From NCBI GenBank assembly GCA_039621445.1, contig CP154955.1, positions 41,672,426 through 41,736,425 of the forward strand: DNA of 64,000 nt, read 5' to 3'. Under the pieces are notes generated by a model. It was not told where the DNA came from. It saw nothing but the letters and a program-made list of their open reading frames with translations, and did not search any database. The DNA is from Euglena gracilis (Eukaryota > Euglenida > Euglenophyceae > Euglenales). The first letter of the stretch is position 1; every line of letters begins with the position of its first letter. Shown in pieces: positions 8,901 through 56,912 of the stretch. The translations under genes and the position numbers were made by a program.

Positions 8901-11435
8901 GGCCAAAAATCCCAAAATATTATCCGAGCTGTAGCTCCCCCCCAATGTACCCCCCTTGGACTTCGGCGAAAAAAATAATGACTCGGGGGGTATATTTGGG
9001 GGGAGGTTGCTTCGCATATTTGTGTTTCACATTACTCTTTTTTTTTGCTCTGCCCATGTGATAATGTAGTTTTTTTTTTCGCTCCGCAGCCAGCCCAGCC
9101 GCCGCGGTCAGGGCTGTATGGGAACCCCCGCAACCCCATGGGTGGTGGGTGGGGAGGCCTTACCCCCCCCCCCCAGGCCTTCCTGTATTTCCGGGGGGGG
9201 GCGCCGATTTTTAGGTCAAAATTTTCCCTCGGCACCAAAGGAATTTTCTTTGAGCGGATGCCATGGTGGGGGGGGTCGACCCCCCCACCAGGCCTTCCCT
9301 TACAGCCCTGGTGGTGGTGTTCATTTTGCCTTAGCCACCCAGACGTCCGGCGTCCGATACTATAGTCATGTCAGAGACCGCACTGAGCGTTGGGCAGTTC
9401 CCGTGAGACTCCCCTGGCCGCGGCCACCAACGTGGGCAGCATCGCGTTGACCTGCGGGCCGGAGGTGCGCAGCAACCGGCCGGGGGACGACGGGGCACCG
9501 GGAAACGTCGTCCGGGAAGTGCCGATGGACCACCCCCTCGAACTGCAGCCTGGCGATGAGGTCCGGTCTGTTTCTGTTTGAAGAGGGTGGGGGGGAAGCG
9601 TTAAACAGGGGGGGCGGCGGGGGAGGGGGCGGGGGGGGGGGGGGGGGGGGGTGGAGGCGGAGGGGTGGGAGGGCGGGCGCGGGGGGGGGAGGGGGGGGGG
9701 GGAGCTTTGATTTTGAACGCTCGTCATTGAATGGTGAGGGGATGGGTTGGTCGTTGGTAATTATTTGTCTTATCCCGCAGAAACCTTTTTGCACACTGTT
9801 TTTTTTTTAATTTTAACAATTTTTTTTAAAAAAACAAAAAAAACGCCAACGATGTTTGCCCCGGTGTGGGATGCATCTTTGAAAGGCTGACTAACAGATT
9901 CGGAATGAACAGAAGGACACCGCTCTCCCCTTCTGAACCGAACTTGCCTGAACCAGCTTGGGACCTGGCCCAGGCTTCCTTTTAATTTGGAAGACCCGGG
10001 GGGATGGGCCCTGGTCCCAGCCCGGTCATGAGCCAGGCCAGGTCCTGGGCATGAGTTTTGGCGCGAAGCGCCGAAAACTTTGGGAAATGATTTTTGGGGA
10101 GGTCTCCGACCCCCCCCCCAGGGACCCCGGGGTCCTGTGCTGGGCTTCCCTCCGGAGGTCTTAAAAAGAAGCCTGGTCTGGGCCATACCTTTGCTTAAGG
10201 TGTGTCTGACCACACCCCCTGAGGGGGGGGGTGATTGACTGGTTTTTCGGAGTGGCTGGACAGATTCCCCATCCCCCCCCCCCCCGTGGAGTGGGAGTGG
10301 AAAGTAGGAGTAGGAAGTGGGTGACTGGTGTTTTTTTTGAAAAGTGATTGACTGGCTTCTTGAAAGTGGAAAGTGCCCCCCCCCCCTCCCCCAGGGTTGG
10401 TAGTGTATTTACGGACCCTCCCTTCCAGATTTCTTTTTAAGTCAGCAGACCCCCCCCCGGGGGGGAGGGGGGGTGGGTGGGCCGGGGGCCGGCCCCCTCC
10501 CCCCGGGGGGGGGGGGGGTCCCGCGCCGGAGGCACCGGGCATGCCTTTTCGGCGCGAAGCGCCGAAAATTTTTGAAAATTGCCTTTAACGGGCCCGATTT
10601 TGGGGGGTCCCCGCCCCCCCCCCCGGGGGGGGGTCCCGCGCCACCCTGGATGGGTGGGGGGGACCCCCCGGGGTCTTAAAAAGAAGCCTGCTCCCTTCCT
10701 GCCCATTCAATTATGTGCACTTTCCCGAGTTCTTCGTTGTGGGTGGCTCAGTCCCCCCCCCCCTATTCCAGGTGGGGCTGTTCCGCATGGGCTCCACCGT
10801 CGTGCTGCTGTTCGACGCGCCGCCACCACTGCAGTTCTGCGTCGCTGCCGGGCAGCGGGTGGCCGTGGGGCCAGGCTTCTTTTTGACTTGGAAGACCCCC
10901 GGGACGAGGGCGTGCCACCCACCCCTCCAGGGATGAGGACCCCCGGGGGTGAGGTGGGGTGTGGGGGGGTCCCAGGCCGGAAGCCCGGGTATGCCCGAGA
11001 TTTGATTTTGGGAAATGCCCTCAGACGGCCCAATATTTGGGGCGTCCCCCTGGGGGGGATTCCGCGCTGGGCCGTTGGGTGGGGGGACCAGGCACCCTTT
11101 TTTTTAAGGAAAGTTGCACCCCCTGGGCATGGGGGTCGGGGTGCCATGGGCATGGGGGTCGGACATTTTTGACCCGGGGGGGTCGGGTTTTGAGGTGGGC
11201 AGTGCTGTAGACACCGGGGCCCAGAAAATGCCATTTTCAAAAGAGATTTGGCTGGGTTGTCAGGCACTGGGGTCCAAAACCAACCCCCCCCCCAGGGGGG
11301 CGTGCTATGCTATGGGCACCCCATGGCACAAGGCGCCCCCCCCCCCCCCTGGGCTGGTAAAAAGAAGCCAGGGGGACCCCCAGGTGTTAAAAAGAAGCCC
11401 GTGTGGGGCAGGCGCTGTGCCGGCTGGCGCAATAG
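5868..11435 (+). CDS. PSD: phosphatidylserine decarboxylase, C-terminal part (five exons)
   Basis: This enzyme converts phosphatidylserine to phosphatidylethanolamine in mitochondria or endomembranes. It is a self-cleaving pyruvoyl enzyme. Exons are modelled at 5868-5944, 6693-6772, 9388-9560, 10772-10864 and 11412-11435. Reading phases agree at every junction (2, 1, 0, 0). Family landmarks appear in the right order: DYHRFHSP with the active-site histidines, then a segment ending in NERCILSG, then ATNVGSI, then FRMGSTVVLLF, whose GST holds the serine that becomes the pyruvoyl group, then the usual short C terminus GQRV...AL. The catalytic Asp region (SPxDG) and N terminus lie further upstream and were not found. 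Introns 1 and 3 contain inverted-repeat elements with perfect 8-bp target duplications, and the last intron appears to be made of such elements. Family assignment is secure; exon ends are inferred by eye. Confidence 0.88.
6234..6536. mobile_element. family-B inverted-repeat element B2, perfect 8-bp TSD CTCGGGGG
   Basis: The element starts CAGGCTGTATTTTAG and ends GGTTGGTAAAA...CAGCCAG. It is flanked on both sides by CTCGGGGG (6226-6233 and 6537-6544). The core carries the ACGACCAAAAGTGCCCTAGC block and a GGCGCCGGGGACC motif shared with the copies at 42.5 kb and 63.7 kb. It sits in the decarboxylase intron between 5,944 and 6,693. No coding capacity. Confidence 0.85.
6693..6772 (+). CDS. PSD: PSD exon encoding the LYSVHP...NERCILSG segment
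   Basis: The acceptor GCCCCAG is in phase 2 and completes the glycine codon of the previous exon. The peptide QLYSVHPKVLQWLPTLLTLN followed by ERCILSG aligns with the family's 'SLxSVNP...LFxxNERVVLxG' block. The donor is AGTG|GTTTGT. Confidence 0.85.
7155..7438. mobile_element. inverted-repeat element L with long subterminal arms
   Basis: The ends CATGCAAATTTGGCCCC and its approximate reverse complement GGGGGACCAAGTTTGTATG frame the element, with matching GTTGGCCTTTGG / CCAAAGGCCAAC further in. A perfect 18-bp inner inverted repeat (7241-7258 against 7326-7343) surrounds a G-run/C-run pair. No clear target duplication. A fragment with the same terminal sequence occurs near 19,040-19,080. Confidence 0.6.
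9109..9310. mobile_element. family-E inverted-repeat element E1
   Basis: It starts CAGGGCTGTATGGGAA and ends TTCCCTTACAGCCCTG, a clear terminal inverted repeat. The core has GATTTTTAGGTCAAAATTTTCCC and TCGGCACCAAAGGAATTTTC. The flanking octamers match at 5 of 8 positions. It lies in the decarboxylase intron just upstream of the ATNVGS exon. Confidence 0.7.
9388..9560 (+). CDS. PSD: PSD exon with ATNVGSI motif
   Basis: Encodes LAAATNVGSIALTCGPEV and continues through VPMDHPLELQPGDE, matching the family's AVGATNVGSI strand and the following GE-containing segment. The start after CACTGAG keeps phase with the previous exon; an alternative acceptor ends at 9,397. The donor is GATGAG|GTCCGG in phase 0. 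Confidence 0.85.
9587..9703. repeat. G-rich low-complexity tract
   Basis: Almost pure purine DNA with G-runs of up to about 18, giving poly-Gly or poly-Pro open frames. It has obvious potential for G-quadruplex formation. No gene. Confidence 0.6.
9971..10175. mobile_element. family-C inverted-repeat element C1
   Basis: It starts CAGGCTTCCTTTTAAT and ends CTTAAAAAGAAGCCTG. The core contains the palindrome GGCGCGAAGCGCCGAAAA. Flanking octamers ACCTGGCC and GTCTGGGC match at 5 of 8 positions, consistent with an older insertion. It lies in the decarboxylase intron upstream of the MGST exon. Confidence 0.7.
10200..10415. mobile_element. family-A type element, partial
   Basis: Carries the family-A phrases GATTGACTGGTTTTTCGGAGTGG and GTGATTGACTGGCTTCTTGAAAGTGG, separated by C/G-runs. 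Neither terminal CATACAAT end is clear, so this is a fragment or diverged copy between C1 and C2. Confidence 0.5.
10426..10690. mobile_element. family-C inverted-repeat element C2, perfect 8-bp TSD CTCCCTTC
   Basis: It starts CAGATTTCTTTTTAAG and ends CTTAAAAAGAAGCCTG, with CTCCCTTC on both sides (10418-10425 and 10691-10698). The core has GGCGCGAAGCGCCGAAAA followed by GCCTTTAACGGGCCCGATTT, also found in reverse orientation in the copy at 63.4 kb. It is wholly inside the decarboxylase intron. Confidence 0.9.
10772..10864 (+). CDS. PSD: PSD exon with the MGST self-cleavage motif
   Basis: The acceptor is CCTATTCCAG, in phase 0. The peptide VGLFRMGSTVVLLFDAPP then LQFCVAAGQRVA aligns with the 'GxFxLGSTVVLxFE' block. 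The serine of GST is where the proenzyme splits into beta and alpha chains. The donor GCC|GTGGGG lies inside an 8-bp duplication that flanks the element block filling the next intron. Confidence 0.9.
10872..11401. mobile_element. composite family-C element forming the last PSD intron (TSD CGTGGGGC/TGTGGGGC)
   Basis: The left end is CAGGCTTCTTTTTGAC and the right end GTTAAAAAGAAGCCCG. The flanking octamers (10864-10871 and 11402-11409) match at 7 of 8 positions. Internal ends near 11,090 (CAGGCACCCTTTTTTTTAAGG) and 11,357-11,370 (GGTAAAAAGAAGCC) show that it is two nested or abutting copies. The spliced intron, 10865-11411, is this block plus its target duplications. Confidence 0.75.
11412..11435 (+). 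CDS. PSD: PSD terminal exon
   Basis: Seven codons and TAG: ALCRLAQ. The acceptor GGGGCAG is in phase 0. If the element block and one duplication are removed, the reading GQRVAVGQALCRLAQ corresponds to the usual C terminus (GQxxxFGEALGSL). With the GT-AG splice proposed here three of those codons are lost. A different splice could retain them. Confidence 0.65.
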   Translation, partial: ALCRLAQ

Positions 11436-12401
11436 CTTCCCTGTTTGGACCGCTCAGCCCCCGCCCCGTCCCAGCCACAACTCGCACTGTCCCTGCTGCT
11501 GTCTCGCACAGTTCCGCATAGCAGAGCTTTCTTTGACATGGTGCGTCATCACACACTGTGGGATGGATTGGGAGCATTGATTTTAGAAGGCTGAATACTG
11601 GCTGGATTATCCCCCCCCCCCGAATAATGGCCTTATGGGCTGTTATTCAGATGGTTGGTCAAAACGGGGGGGTCATTCTTCAGTTTTTGTTTTGCATCAA
11701 AAAAGAGACCCCTATGGGAATGTCCTGAGAAGTTTCTTTGTTTTCCAGCTGACCTGTTTTGAAGACCTCCTTTTTTACACCTTTGGCTGATTGGTTTGTT
11801 TATTCCATAGAAATGCGGTACAATAGCTGGGAACAATTGCATACATTGAGTTTCTGTTCTCCTTGCCAAGAAGCGCTGAACGTTGCCCCCAGATGAACTC
11901 TGGGGATAAAACCCCGTGGTTGTGTAAGAAAACCCAGTTTTCCAACAAGCCACCACAACTGCTGCCCAAAGGTGGTATTGTTCCCCGGGTGTTGGGGTGG
12001 GGGTGTTGTGGGGAATTGGGGGGAACTTCTGGGGGGGGGGGGCACTTGCCAAGGTTGGCCCGGACTGACCCAGGGGTTGTTCCTGGGACCCCCCCAAACG
12101 ATCATTTTTTTCTTTTCTGGCTTTGCACGGAACGTTTATGCACATTTTTTTTTGCCCAAAAGCGCCCGAAATCATGTTTTGGGTAAATTTTGTGGGTAAA
12201 ATTTTTAATTTGAAAAATTGGACGAGGGCTTCGCGATGGGCTGACAGTTGGTCACTTTGGCATTAAGTCGGGGTGGGGGGGGGTCCCCTTTAACACCCCC
12301 CGACCGGAGGGATGATCCGGACCCCCCCCCCCAGCTTGCCCTGAAATTAAAACTTGGCTGAAGCAACTCCCAGTGCTGTCGCCCCACAGCCCCCACCAAG
12401 G
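11436..12401. other. intergenic spacer between PSD and the antiporter gene
   Basis: About 970 bases between the decarboxylase stop and the proposed antiporter start. It contains C- and G-runs (near 11,340, 11,610 and 12,022-12,040) and AT-rich stretches. I see no promoter motif or RNA gene that I can support; any promoter of the antiporter gene would lie here. Confidence 0.5.
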
Positions 12402-51381
<38,980 letters not shown>

Positions 51382-52062
51382 ACCGGTGAACCGCCGGTGG
51401 CGGACTGCGGTGTTTTGTGTGTTCCGTGGGTTTCCAATGGTTGATGCACACTTGTTTGTCTGTGTTCATATGTACATGTGTATTTTAGTTGTGTGAAGGC
51501 CCATAAAATGTGTATTTTATCGGTGTATGATTGTATTTGGCTAATTTTTATGTGTACAACTAAAACGTGTTTTTCGAAATGTTTTCATTATTGTTGTCTC
51601 ATGAATATGTATCAATTCATTTCCATATTTTCGAATTTGAAATTCTTATATTTGTTTCCACTCGGATGATGTATGTCTTTCTGCCTTTTGATGCAACCGC
51701 CTGGCCAGGAGCCCCACCACTGAGAGCGCCTCTGCGATACCGCCCACTTGGGTGAAGTTCACGGCTGGTGTGCCAGTTTCTGTGCTGCGTGCAAAAGATA
51801 CTGAGTTTTTTTTTTCGGTTTTGTCTGCTCCCATGTCTCCTGTGTTCGTCCAATTTTCTGCCTGGGATCTCCTTTTTTGCATGACTGGTTGGGTCCTGCT
51901 GCCTGCAGTTGGCATTGTCTTGTGTGCCGTGCTGGTGGGAGGGCTTTGCACTTCTTTCCCTGCCATGAGAAAGTTTTGCCTCCCCCAGGCAGGTGGGCCA
52001 GTGCTGTTTGCAGTGCGCGCCCTCCTCCAGACTCATGGCTCGTGGCCATTCCACGATTCGAA
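51382..52062. other. intergenic spacer
   Basis: AT-rich DNA after the antiporter stop (51,470-51,670 is strongly AT-rich and could hold the polyadenylation region), then mixed sequence up to the next start codon. No RNA gene or repeat array is evident. Confidence 0.5.
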
Positions 52063-52120
52063 ATGGAGTTCGACGACGAGGGGGAGTATGACGACGACCC
52101 AAGGGGTTCCCCGTTGGCAG
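52063..52120 (+). CDS. 52-kb gene exon 1, acidic N terminus
   Basis: ATG at 52063; MEFDDEGEYDDDPRGSPLA. Donor GGCAG|GTGTGG in phase 1 matches the start of exon 2. Confidence 0.65.
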
Positions 52121-55100
52121 GTGTGGGTTAGCCCGTTCATTCCTCGCTGGGTGGTTCAAACACAAAAGCCGTTGAATGTTCTTATTTCTTGTTTCTTTCT
52201 TTCTCTCATAGAACGAGTGCACAAAAGCTTCATGAGTGTGCCAAGCCTTTTTTAGGGTTTCCATCGATTTCCCAGCGTGAACCGCTTGAACCGCTTGAAA
52301 TTGCGTCAGCCACATGGGTGCGGGCCACACCGACTCAGCTGCTCCGAAGCTCCAATGTGGCCGGCTTCCAACCCGGCACTTCGTGCCACCTGCCGCGGAA
52401 CAGGGTCCGGGGACCTCGTGGACTACTCCGCGCTGGAGGCGTCGTTCGGCCCCGGCCCAGGGGAGGCGGGCCACCAGCCGCACCCCCTCGCCTCGTTCTT
52501 CGGCAGCCTCGCGGCCGTACAATCATTTAGTCATTGGCCGACCCCCCCCCCCCGGGTGGGACTGGTATTTTCAGAACGGCTGATTGATTGTTGGCACGGA
52601 CCCCCTCCCCGGGGGTCAGCAAAAAAACCACTAAAGTGCCCGCCGCCACCAGCCATTTTTTCTTTCCACGTTGATTCCAGAGTGGCCAACCTCCCCCCCC
52701 CCCCCGTGGGGAACCGAATGACTGGTTTTCCAAAAAAACAAACAACAAACAAAAAAAACAAAACTGACTGGTTTTTGGAAGAGAGGAAGTGACCCCCCCA
52801 GGGGTTGGTATAAAGATTGTATGCTTGGGACGCCCCGCCTCAGCCGCCATGAGGAGGAGGAGGGGCGCGTCCCGCTGCTGGACAGCCTGGGCCGCTGCCC
52901 AGGGAGGGTTGGGGCCGGGGTCGATGAATGGGCAGACCATGATCCACAGCTTGGTGGGGGGAATGTGGGGAGGGGGAATGCGGGGGGGGGGGATATGCAA
53001 GTTGCATATTTTGCATGTTTTTTGCATAATGCAAAATTTTCAAATTTGCATTTTTTTTGCATAATGAAAATTCTGTGAAGAGTCGCAACTTTGCATTTTT
53101 TGTATAGTTTGCCTTTTCGAATTTTTCGAGGGGCGATTGCACACAAATTGTTCTACAATCAGACAGCTGATTGTATATAAGTTGTATATGTTGTTGTTTT
53201 TATGCGTCCTGTCAAAGAAAAGGACGTACAATTGTTCAAAACAATCGTCGTGTTACATAACAAGAAATGTTGCAACCAGTGGAAAAGTGTGGATCCCTGG
53301 GCAGCTCCTAAAGAAATTTACATACAACTTGCTTTTTTTGCATTTTTTTTGCATTTCTTGCACTTTTTTGCATTGCATATTTTGAGGTGCCTTGTTGCGT
53401 AATTCCCCCCCTGTCTGTTTGATGTGATGTTTAAGTGTGGATTTGCACCTGTGCAAACAAACATGCTTTTTGTGAGGAACGCTGGTGGGCTTTGGCTGGG
53501 ATCTGTCAAATAAGGTGATCCACAAAGTCCAACAATTTGACATGCATTCAACTGGATGAGCTCATTTGGAAAACATGGAGAAAGAAAGAAAATTTTGCAA
53601 ATGCGAGCAATGTGATCTGCTGAACGCATTCTCTGCACACCTCACACCACGTTTCCCTGTGCCTGTAAGATTGTCAACATTTGTTGCATCATCTGGTCGT
53701 CTCCAGGCTTCTGTTTTCCTTGGAAGACCCACTCTTGCATACGGGGTGGTGGGTGAGTGGATCCGGTTCTGATACCCTGGGGGAAGTTTGAGGTCAAGCC
53801 CTAAATTGTTCCATAGCAGGACCAGGAATTTTTGTAAACGACGAGAAATGAGAATGGTTTTGAGGGGGGGTTCAGCGTTGCAAATTTCAGTCCAGCCCCA
53901 GAATTTTCAAGAAAATGCCAGAAATTACCTCGGTGGCTTTGAGGACCGGGTGTTGAGGTTTGGGGTTTCCTTGGCATTCTTTTTTTGCGTGACCCCCCAA
54001 AGTGCCACGCCGAACTGAGTTTAAACAGTCGGCTCTTTCCATTTTGTTCCATACTTTTCGACTGTTCATGACAAATACCCCCCGGGCGCCCTCCCCCACC
54101 CGTCCCCGGCCCCGGGGGCGGAAGCGGCTGCTGTCCCGGGAGCCGCGGGAGCTGCCGGACAGCCGCAGCGGCCGCCCGTCCTCGGAGCTCTTCCGGGTGG
54201 ACACCCACACCAGCCCACCCCGGTCGAGGCCCACCCGGTGAGTCCGAACCACCCCCCGGGGTGGGCGATTCCGTCCGACTTCGGGGGGGGGGGGGGGGGC
54301 TCTACCATTTCACTCCCAGCCAAATGAAATGTCCGTCCCAGTCCCACTGCTGGACCGCCAGCCACACTCGTTCATATTCTCGCGTTGCATTTATGCTTTG
54401 CTGCGCGGTTGTTTTGGAGGAAACCCGCTTTTCTGGTTGATTTTCCAAAGTGCGACGCCTAACCGTACGCTCCACAAAACCGCCGGTGAACAATGCAAAA
54501 ATGCTGGAGTGCTCTCCCGCCGTGGGAGTGACACAGGCGTGGGCGGCCGGGCGGATTCATAAGGGGAGGGCGGAAGGGTTTATGAATTTATCGGCAACCC
54601 CAACAGGGAAGGAAGGAATACCAAGCGAAGAACTAAGTGAGCCCACTCACCCCTCTACCTCCTGCACTGGCGATTTTCAAAAATTTCTTTGGCAGAAAGC
54701 CACATTTTTTTTCAAAGAACCAACACATTCCCCTCTGGAGTGAGTCACCCAAGACTGGGGGTTTTGGAAATAATTTTTTCGCCAGGAGAAACATAATCAG
54801 CACTTATGGCTTTGGGTTGATGATGGGCTCATTTCATAAACTTTGTGCCGCGAGCTCGTGCTCCCTCGAGGAAAGCCGACAAGGGAGGAAGGGACACCGA
54901 GGGCGAAGCACAAAGACCTTGTGAGGCCATGCCTTGCTCGCCGGCGGTGCTGTTTGTATTGTTCGTTGCGCTGGGTTAGGAGTCCCTGCTTAGTGCCTTT
55001 TTCGCCGGAGTTGGCTGATTCCTAATTTGCCCTTCGACACCCAGAAGAAAGGAGCTTCAAATACCTCACCAATTGAGAAAAGAAGAAGACAATCAATCAA

Positions 55101-55258
55101 TTCAAATTATCCAGAAAGTCTCGCTCCTGCAGAACTTCAAATCAAAAGTTGTTGAATTTTTCGAAAGTATCCAATGAAAGATGCAACTTCAAAGAAGCAC
55201 AGCGCTGGAGAACTTCAAGAGGGAGCAGCAGCAGCAGCTGGACAACCTGACGGCGCGG
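52063..55258 (+). CDS. unrecognised gene, five exons found (3' end not resolved)
   Basis: Exons 52063-52120, 52404-52516, 52854-52907, 54125-54237 and 55195-55258 join in phase at every step (1, 0, 0, 2, 0). The predicted product starts MEFDDEGEYDDDPRGSPLAG, continues SGDLVDYSALEASFGPGPGE and HPLASFFGSLAA, then EEEGRVPLLDSLGRCPGR, a basic Ser/Arg segment, and a Gln-rich helix ENFKREQQQQLDNLTAR. It resembles a cytosolic, partly disordered or coiled-coil protein. I do not recognise the family. Intron 2 is almost entirely a family-A transposable element. Splice sites are inferred by eye. Confidence 0.6.
52404..52516 (+). CDS. 52-kb gene exon 2
   Basis: Acceptor CGGAACAG in phase 1. Reads SGDLVDYSALEASFGPGPGE then AGHQPHPLASFFGSLAA. 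The donor GCC|GTACAATC is created by the left terminus of element A6. Confidence 0.65.
52516..52823. mobile_element. family-A element A6, forming intron 2 of the 52-kb gene
   Basis: Starts CGTACAATCATTTAGTCATTGG and ends GGTTGGTATAAAGATTGTATG, with the standard family-A core (TGATTGTTGGCACGGACCCC, GATTCCAGAGTGGCCAACC, GACTGGTTTTTGGAAGAG). Flanks CTCGCGGC and CTTGGGAC match at 5 of 8. The usual CATACAAT terminus has changed to CGTACAAT, giving the GT donor. The intron (52517-52853) is the element plus 30 bases. Confidence 0.8.
52854..52907 (+). CDS. 52-kb gene exon 3
   Basis: Eighteen codons, EEEGRVPLLDSLGRCPGR, after acceptor CCATGAG; donor AGG|GTTGGG. Removing the element and one duplication from the DNA gives an uninterrupted frame LAAPRLSRHEEEEGRVPLL, supporting both the frame and the insertion history. 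Confidence 0.55.
54125..54237 (+). CDS. 52-kb gene exon 4
   Basis: Reads RLLSREPRELPDSRSGRPSS then ELFRVDTHTSPPRSRPT; donor CACCCG|GTGAGT is a consensus site in phase 2. The acceptor GGCGGAAG is weak. An ATG at 54068 in the same frame is an alternative start. Confidence 0.5.
55195..55258 (+). CDS. 52-kb gene exon 5
   Basis: Reads STALENFKREQQQQLDNLTA then R, a charged amphipathic helix. Acceptor TTCAAAG in phase 2, donor GCGCGG|GTCAAC in phase 0. Further exons were not identified with confidence; one phase-0 candidate is 58572-58652. Confidence 0.5.
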
Positions 55259-55639
55259 GTCAACTGTGGCGAACCGTGGCTGCCCCTTCCCCAAAAGAAA
55301 TTTCCCCACAGAAATTTCCAGAACCCAAACCCTCCAAAGTGATGGCCACGGACCCTGGCAGACAGTGGCCTTTGGAAAGAGCAAAGGAGGTGAGAAGTGA
55401 CCAGGGGAAAGGCAGAGGCAAGCCCTTCCCAGATGCATCACCAGCATCGTCAGGGTGGGGGGAGTTAATTACAAAAATTTCCAGCTGGGAAAGCGTTGTT
55501 CTATTCCCCAGTGTTTACGCACAGCGTTGACGCGTAACAAATTCCTTTTCATTTAATGAAGGACACCTCGGGCTCCGCACTTTGCCCATTGAAAATCGGG
55601 CGCCATGCCCATTGAGACCATTCGGGCTCCGCACTGCGA

Positions 55640-55734
55640 GATGGTGAGGTCCTGCTTTCTTTGCCGGCTGCCCCCGCGCACGCACAAACACACCAGAACA
55701 GAACAGCCGGCAAAGAAAGCAGGACCTCACCATC
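55640..55734. repeat. perfect 31-bp inverted repeat with 33-base loop
   Basis: 55640-55670 and 55704-55734 are exact reverse complements (arm begins GATGGTGAGGTCCTGCTTTC). The right flank continues into a GCTTCGCCCTCTTGGTCCC block that is found in opposite orientation near 54,880-54,920. Confidence 0.9.
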
Positions 55735-55904
55735 TTCTTGTGCTTCGCCCTCTTGGTCCCTTCCTCCCCCTTCCTGTGTCGTGGGAGTCCGAAAATCTTG
55801 GGGGGCCACTGGGGGCCCATCCTTTACCCCTGATGGGGTGTGTGATGAAGAAATGGTTGGGGGGGTGTTGTTGACCTGTCCTGGCCCTGCCACTGGGCAT
55901 CTGT

Positions 55905-56110
55905 TTGTGGAATTGGCCACCCTGGCCTTGGTATTGTTGGCCACCCTGGCCTTTGTTCCATCGGCCGCCATGGCCATTGCTGTTTTGGCCGCCATGGCCC
56001 AGCTTGCTGTTGTGGCCGCCATGGCCCAGCTTGAACAAGGTATTGGTGTAACTGGCAGAATGTTGGCCCCAATGGCCCTGGCTCCAATGGCCGTAGTGGC
56101 CTGCTGGTTG
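55905..56110. repeat. TTGGCCGCCATGGCC minisatellite
   Basis: Imperfect units of 27-30 bases built on TTGGCC(G/A)CC(A/C)TGGCC. The minus frame reads Gly/His/Gln-rich repeats (LGHGGQNSNGHGGRW) and the plus frame Ala/Val/Leu. Either might be expressed, but nothing beyond composition supports it. Confidence 0.7.
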
Positions 56111-56912
56111 TTGCTTCTGCCCCTTCCGGGGTCTTCTGACTTTCCATCCCACCTCTTTCGTCGTTTTTACTTTGCTGTTGAACTTTGGCCCGGTTCATGG
56201 GGAGAGTGAAACACAGAAACATCTCACGTGACAATGGGCTCGGTGTGGCAGGTAAACTTTTTTAAAAAAAAATATTGATATCAATTTCTGTTTTTTTAAA
56301 AAAACAGCAGAAATATTGAAACAGACACCGACGTTTTTTGGATTCTCTTCACCTTACTCTGAATGTTCAGGGCATCTGGGGAGAACAGTTTCTGTAGCTC
56401 TGTTCAAAAAGAATTAGGCATGGAGGCCTTCCCTTCTTCTCCAGCAGAAAGCTTTCAAATTCCATCTTCAGGTGGAAGAATTTCTGGCTCAGCACTACCT
56501 TTTCAGACCCCTTCATGGATAGGTTTCTAGTGCCCTCTTTTTGCGCCGGCGAGCAAGGCATGGCCTCGCAAGGGCAAAGGGCGGAGCCTGGGGTGTCTCC
56601 CCACTACCCGGCGATTCCTCTTGGCCGGGTTTTGAAGGAGAATGTTTTCTGATGAGGCTAGAATATGGTGTCCTTTAGTGCCTGATTTTTCGGGATGTGG
56701 CCACCCTGGCTGAAGCTCTTTCCGGAAGCGCAGTTTATCTTCAGTGATGATGATGATGATGGTCTGCAGTGATGAAGCGAAAAGGCAGCGCCTCCCCGCC
56801 GCGTTTTTTTTTATTCCAAGACAATTCGATGGTGGGTCCGAAGTGCTACCGAAATTCGCTGAAAAATATGCGGAGCCGCGGTCGAGCGTCTCTGCGGCGA
56901 GGGGCCGGTGAC

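Noticed and set aside
9366-9794. Minus-strand open frame over the ATNVGS exon
   Set aside because: Initially protein-like, but the plus strand reads the decarboxylase ATNVGSI block in correct phase with its neighbours.
9556-9810. Poly-Gly or poly-Pro frame
   Set aside because: Arises from long G-runs in an intron.
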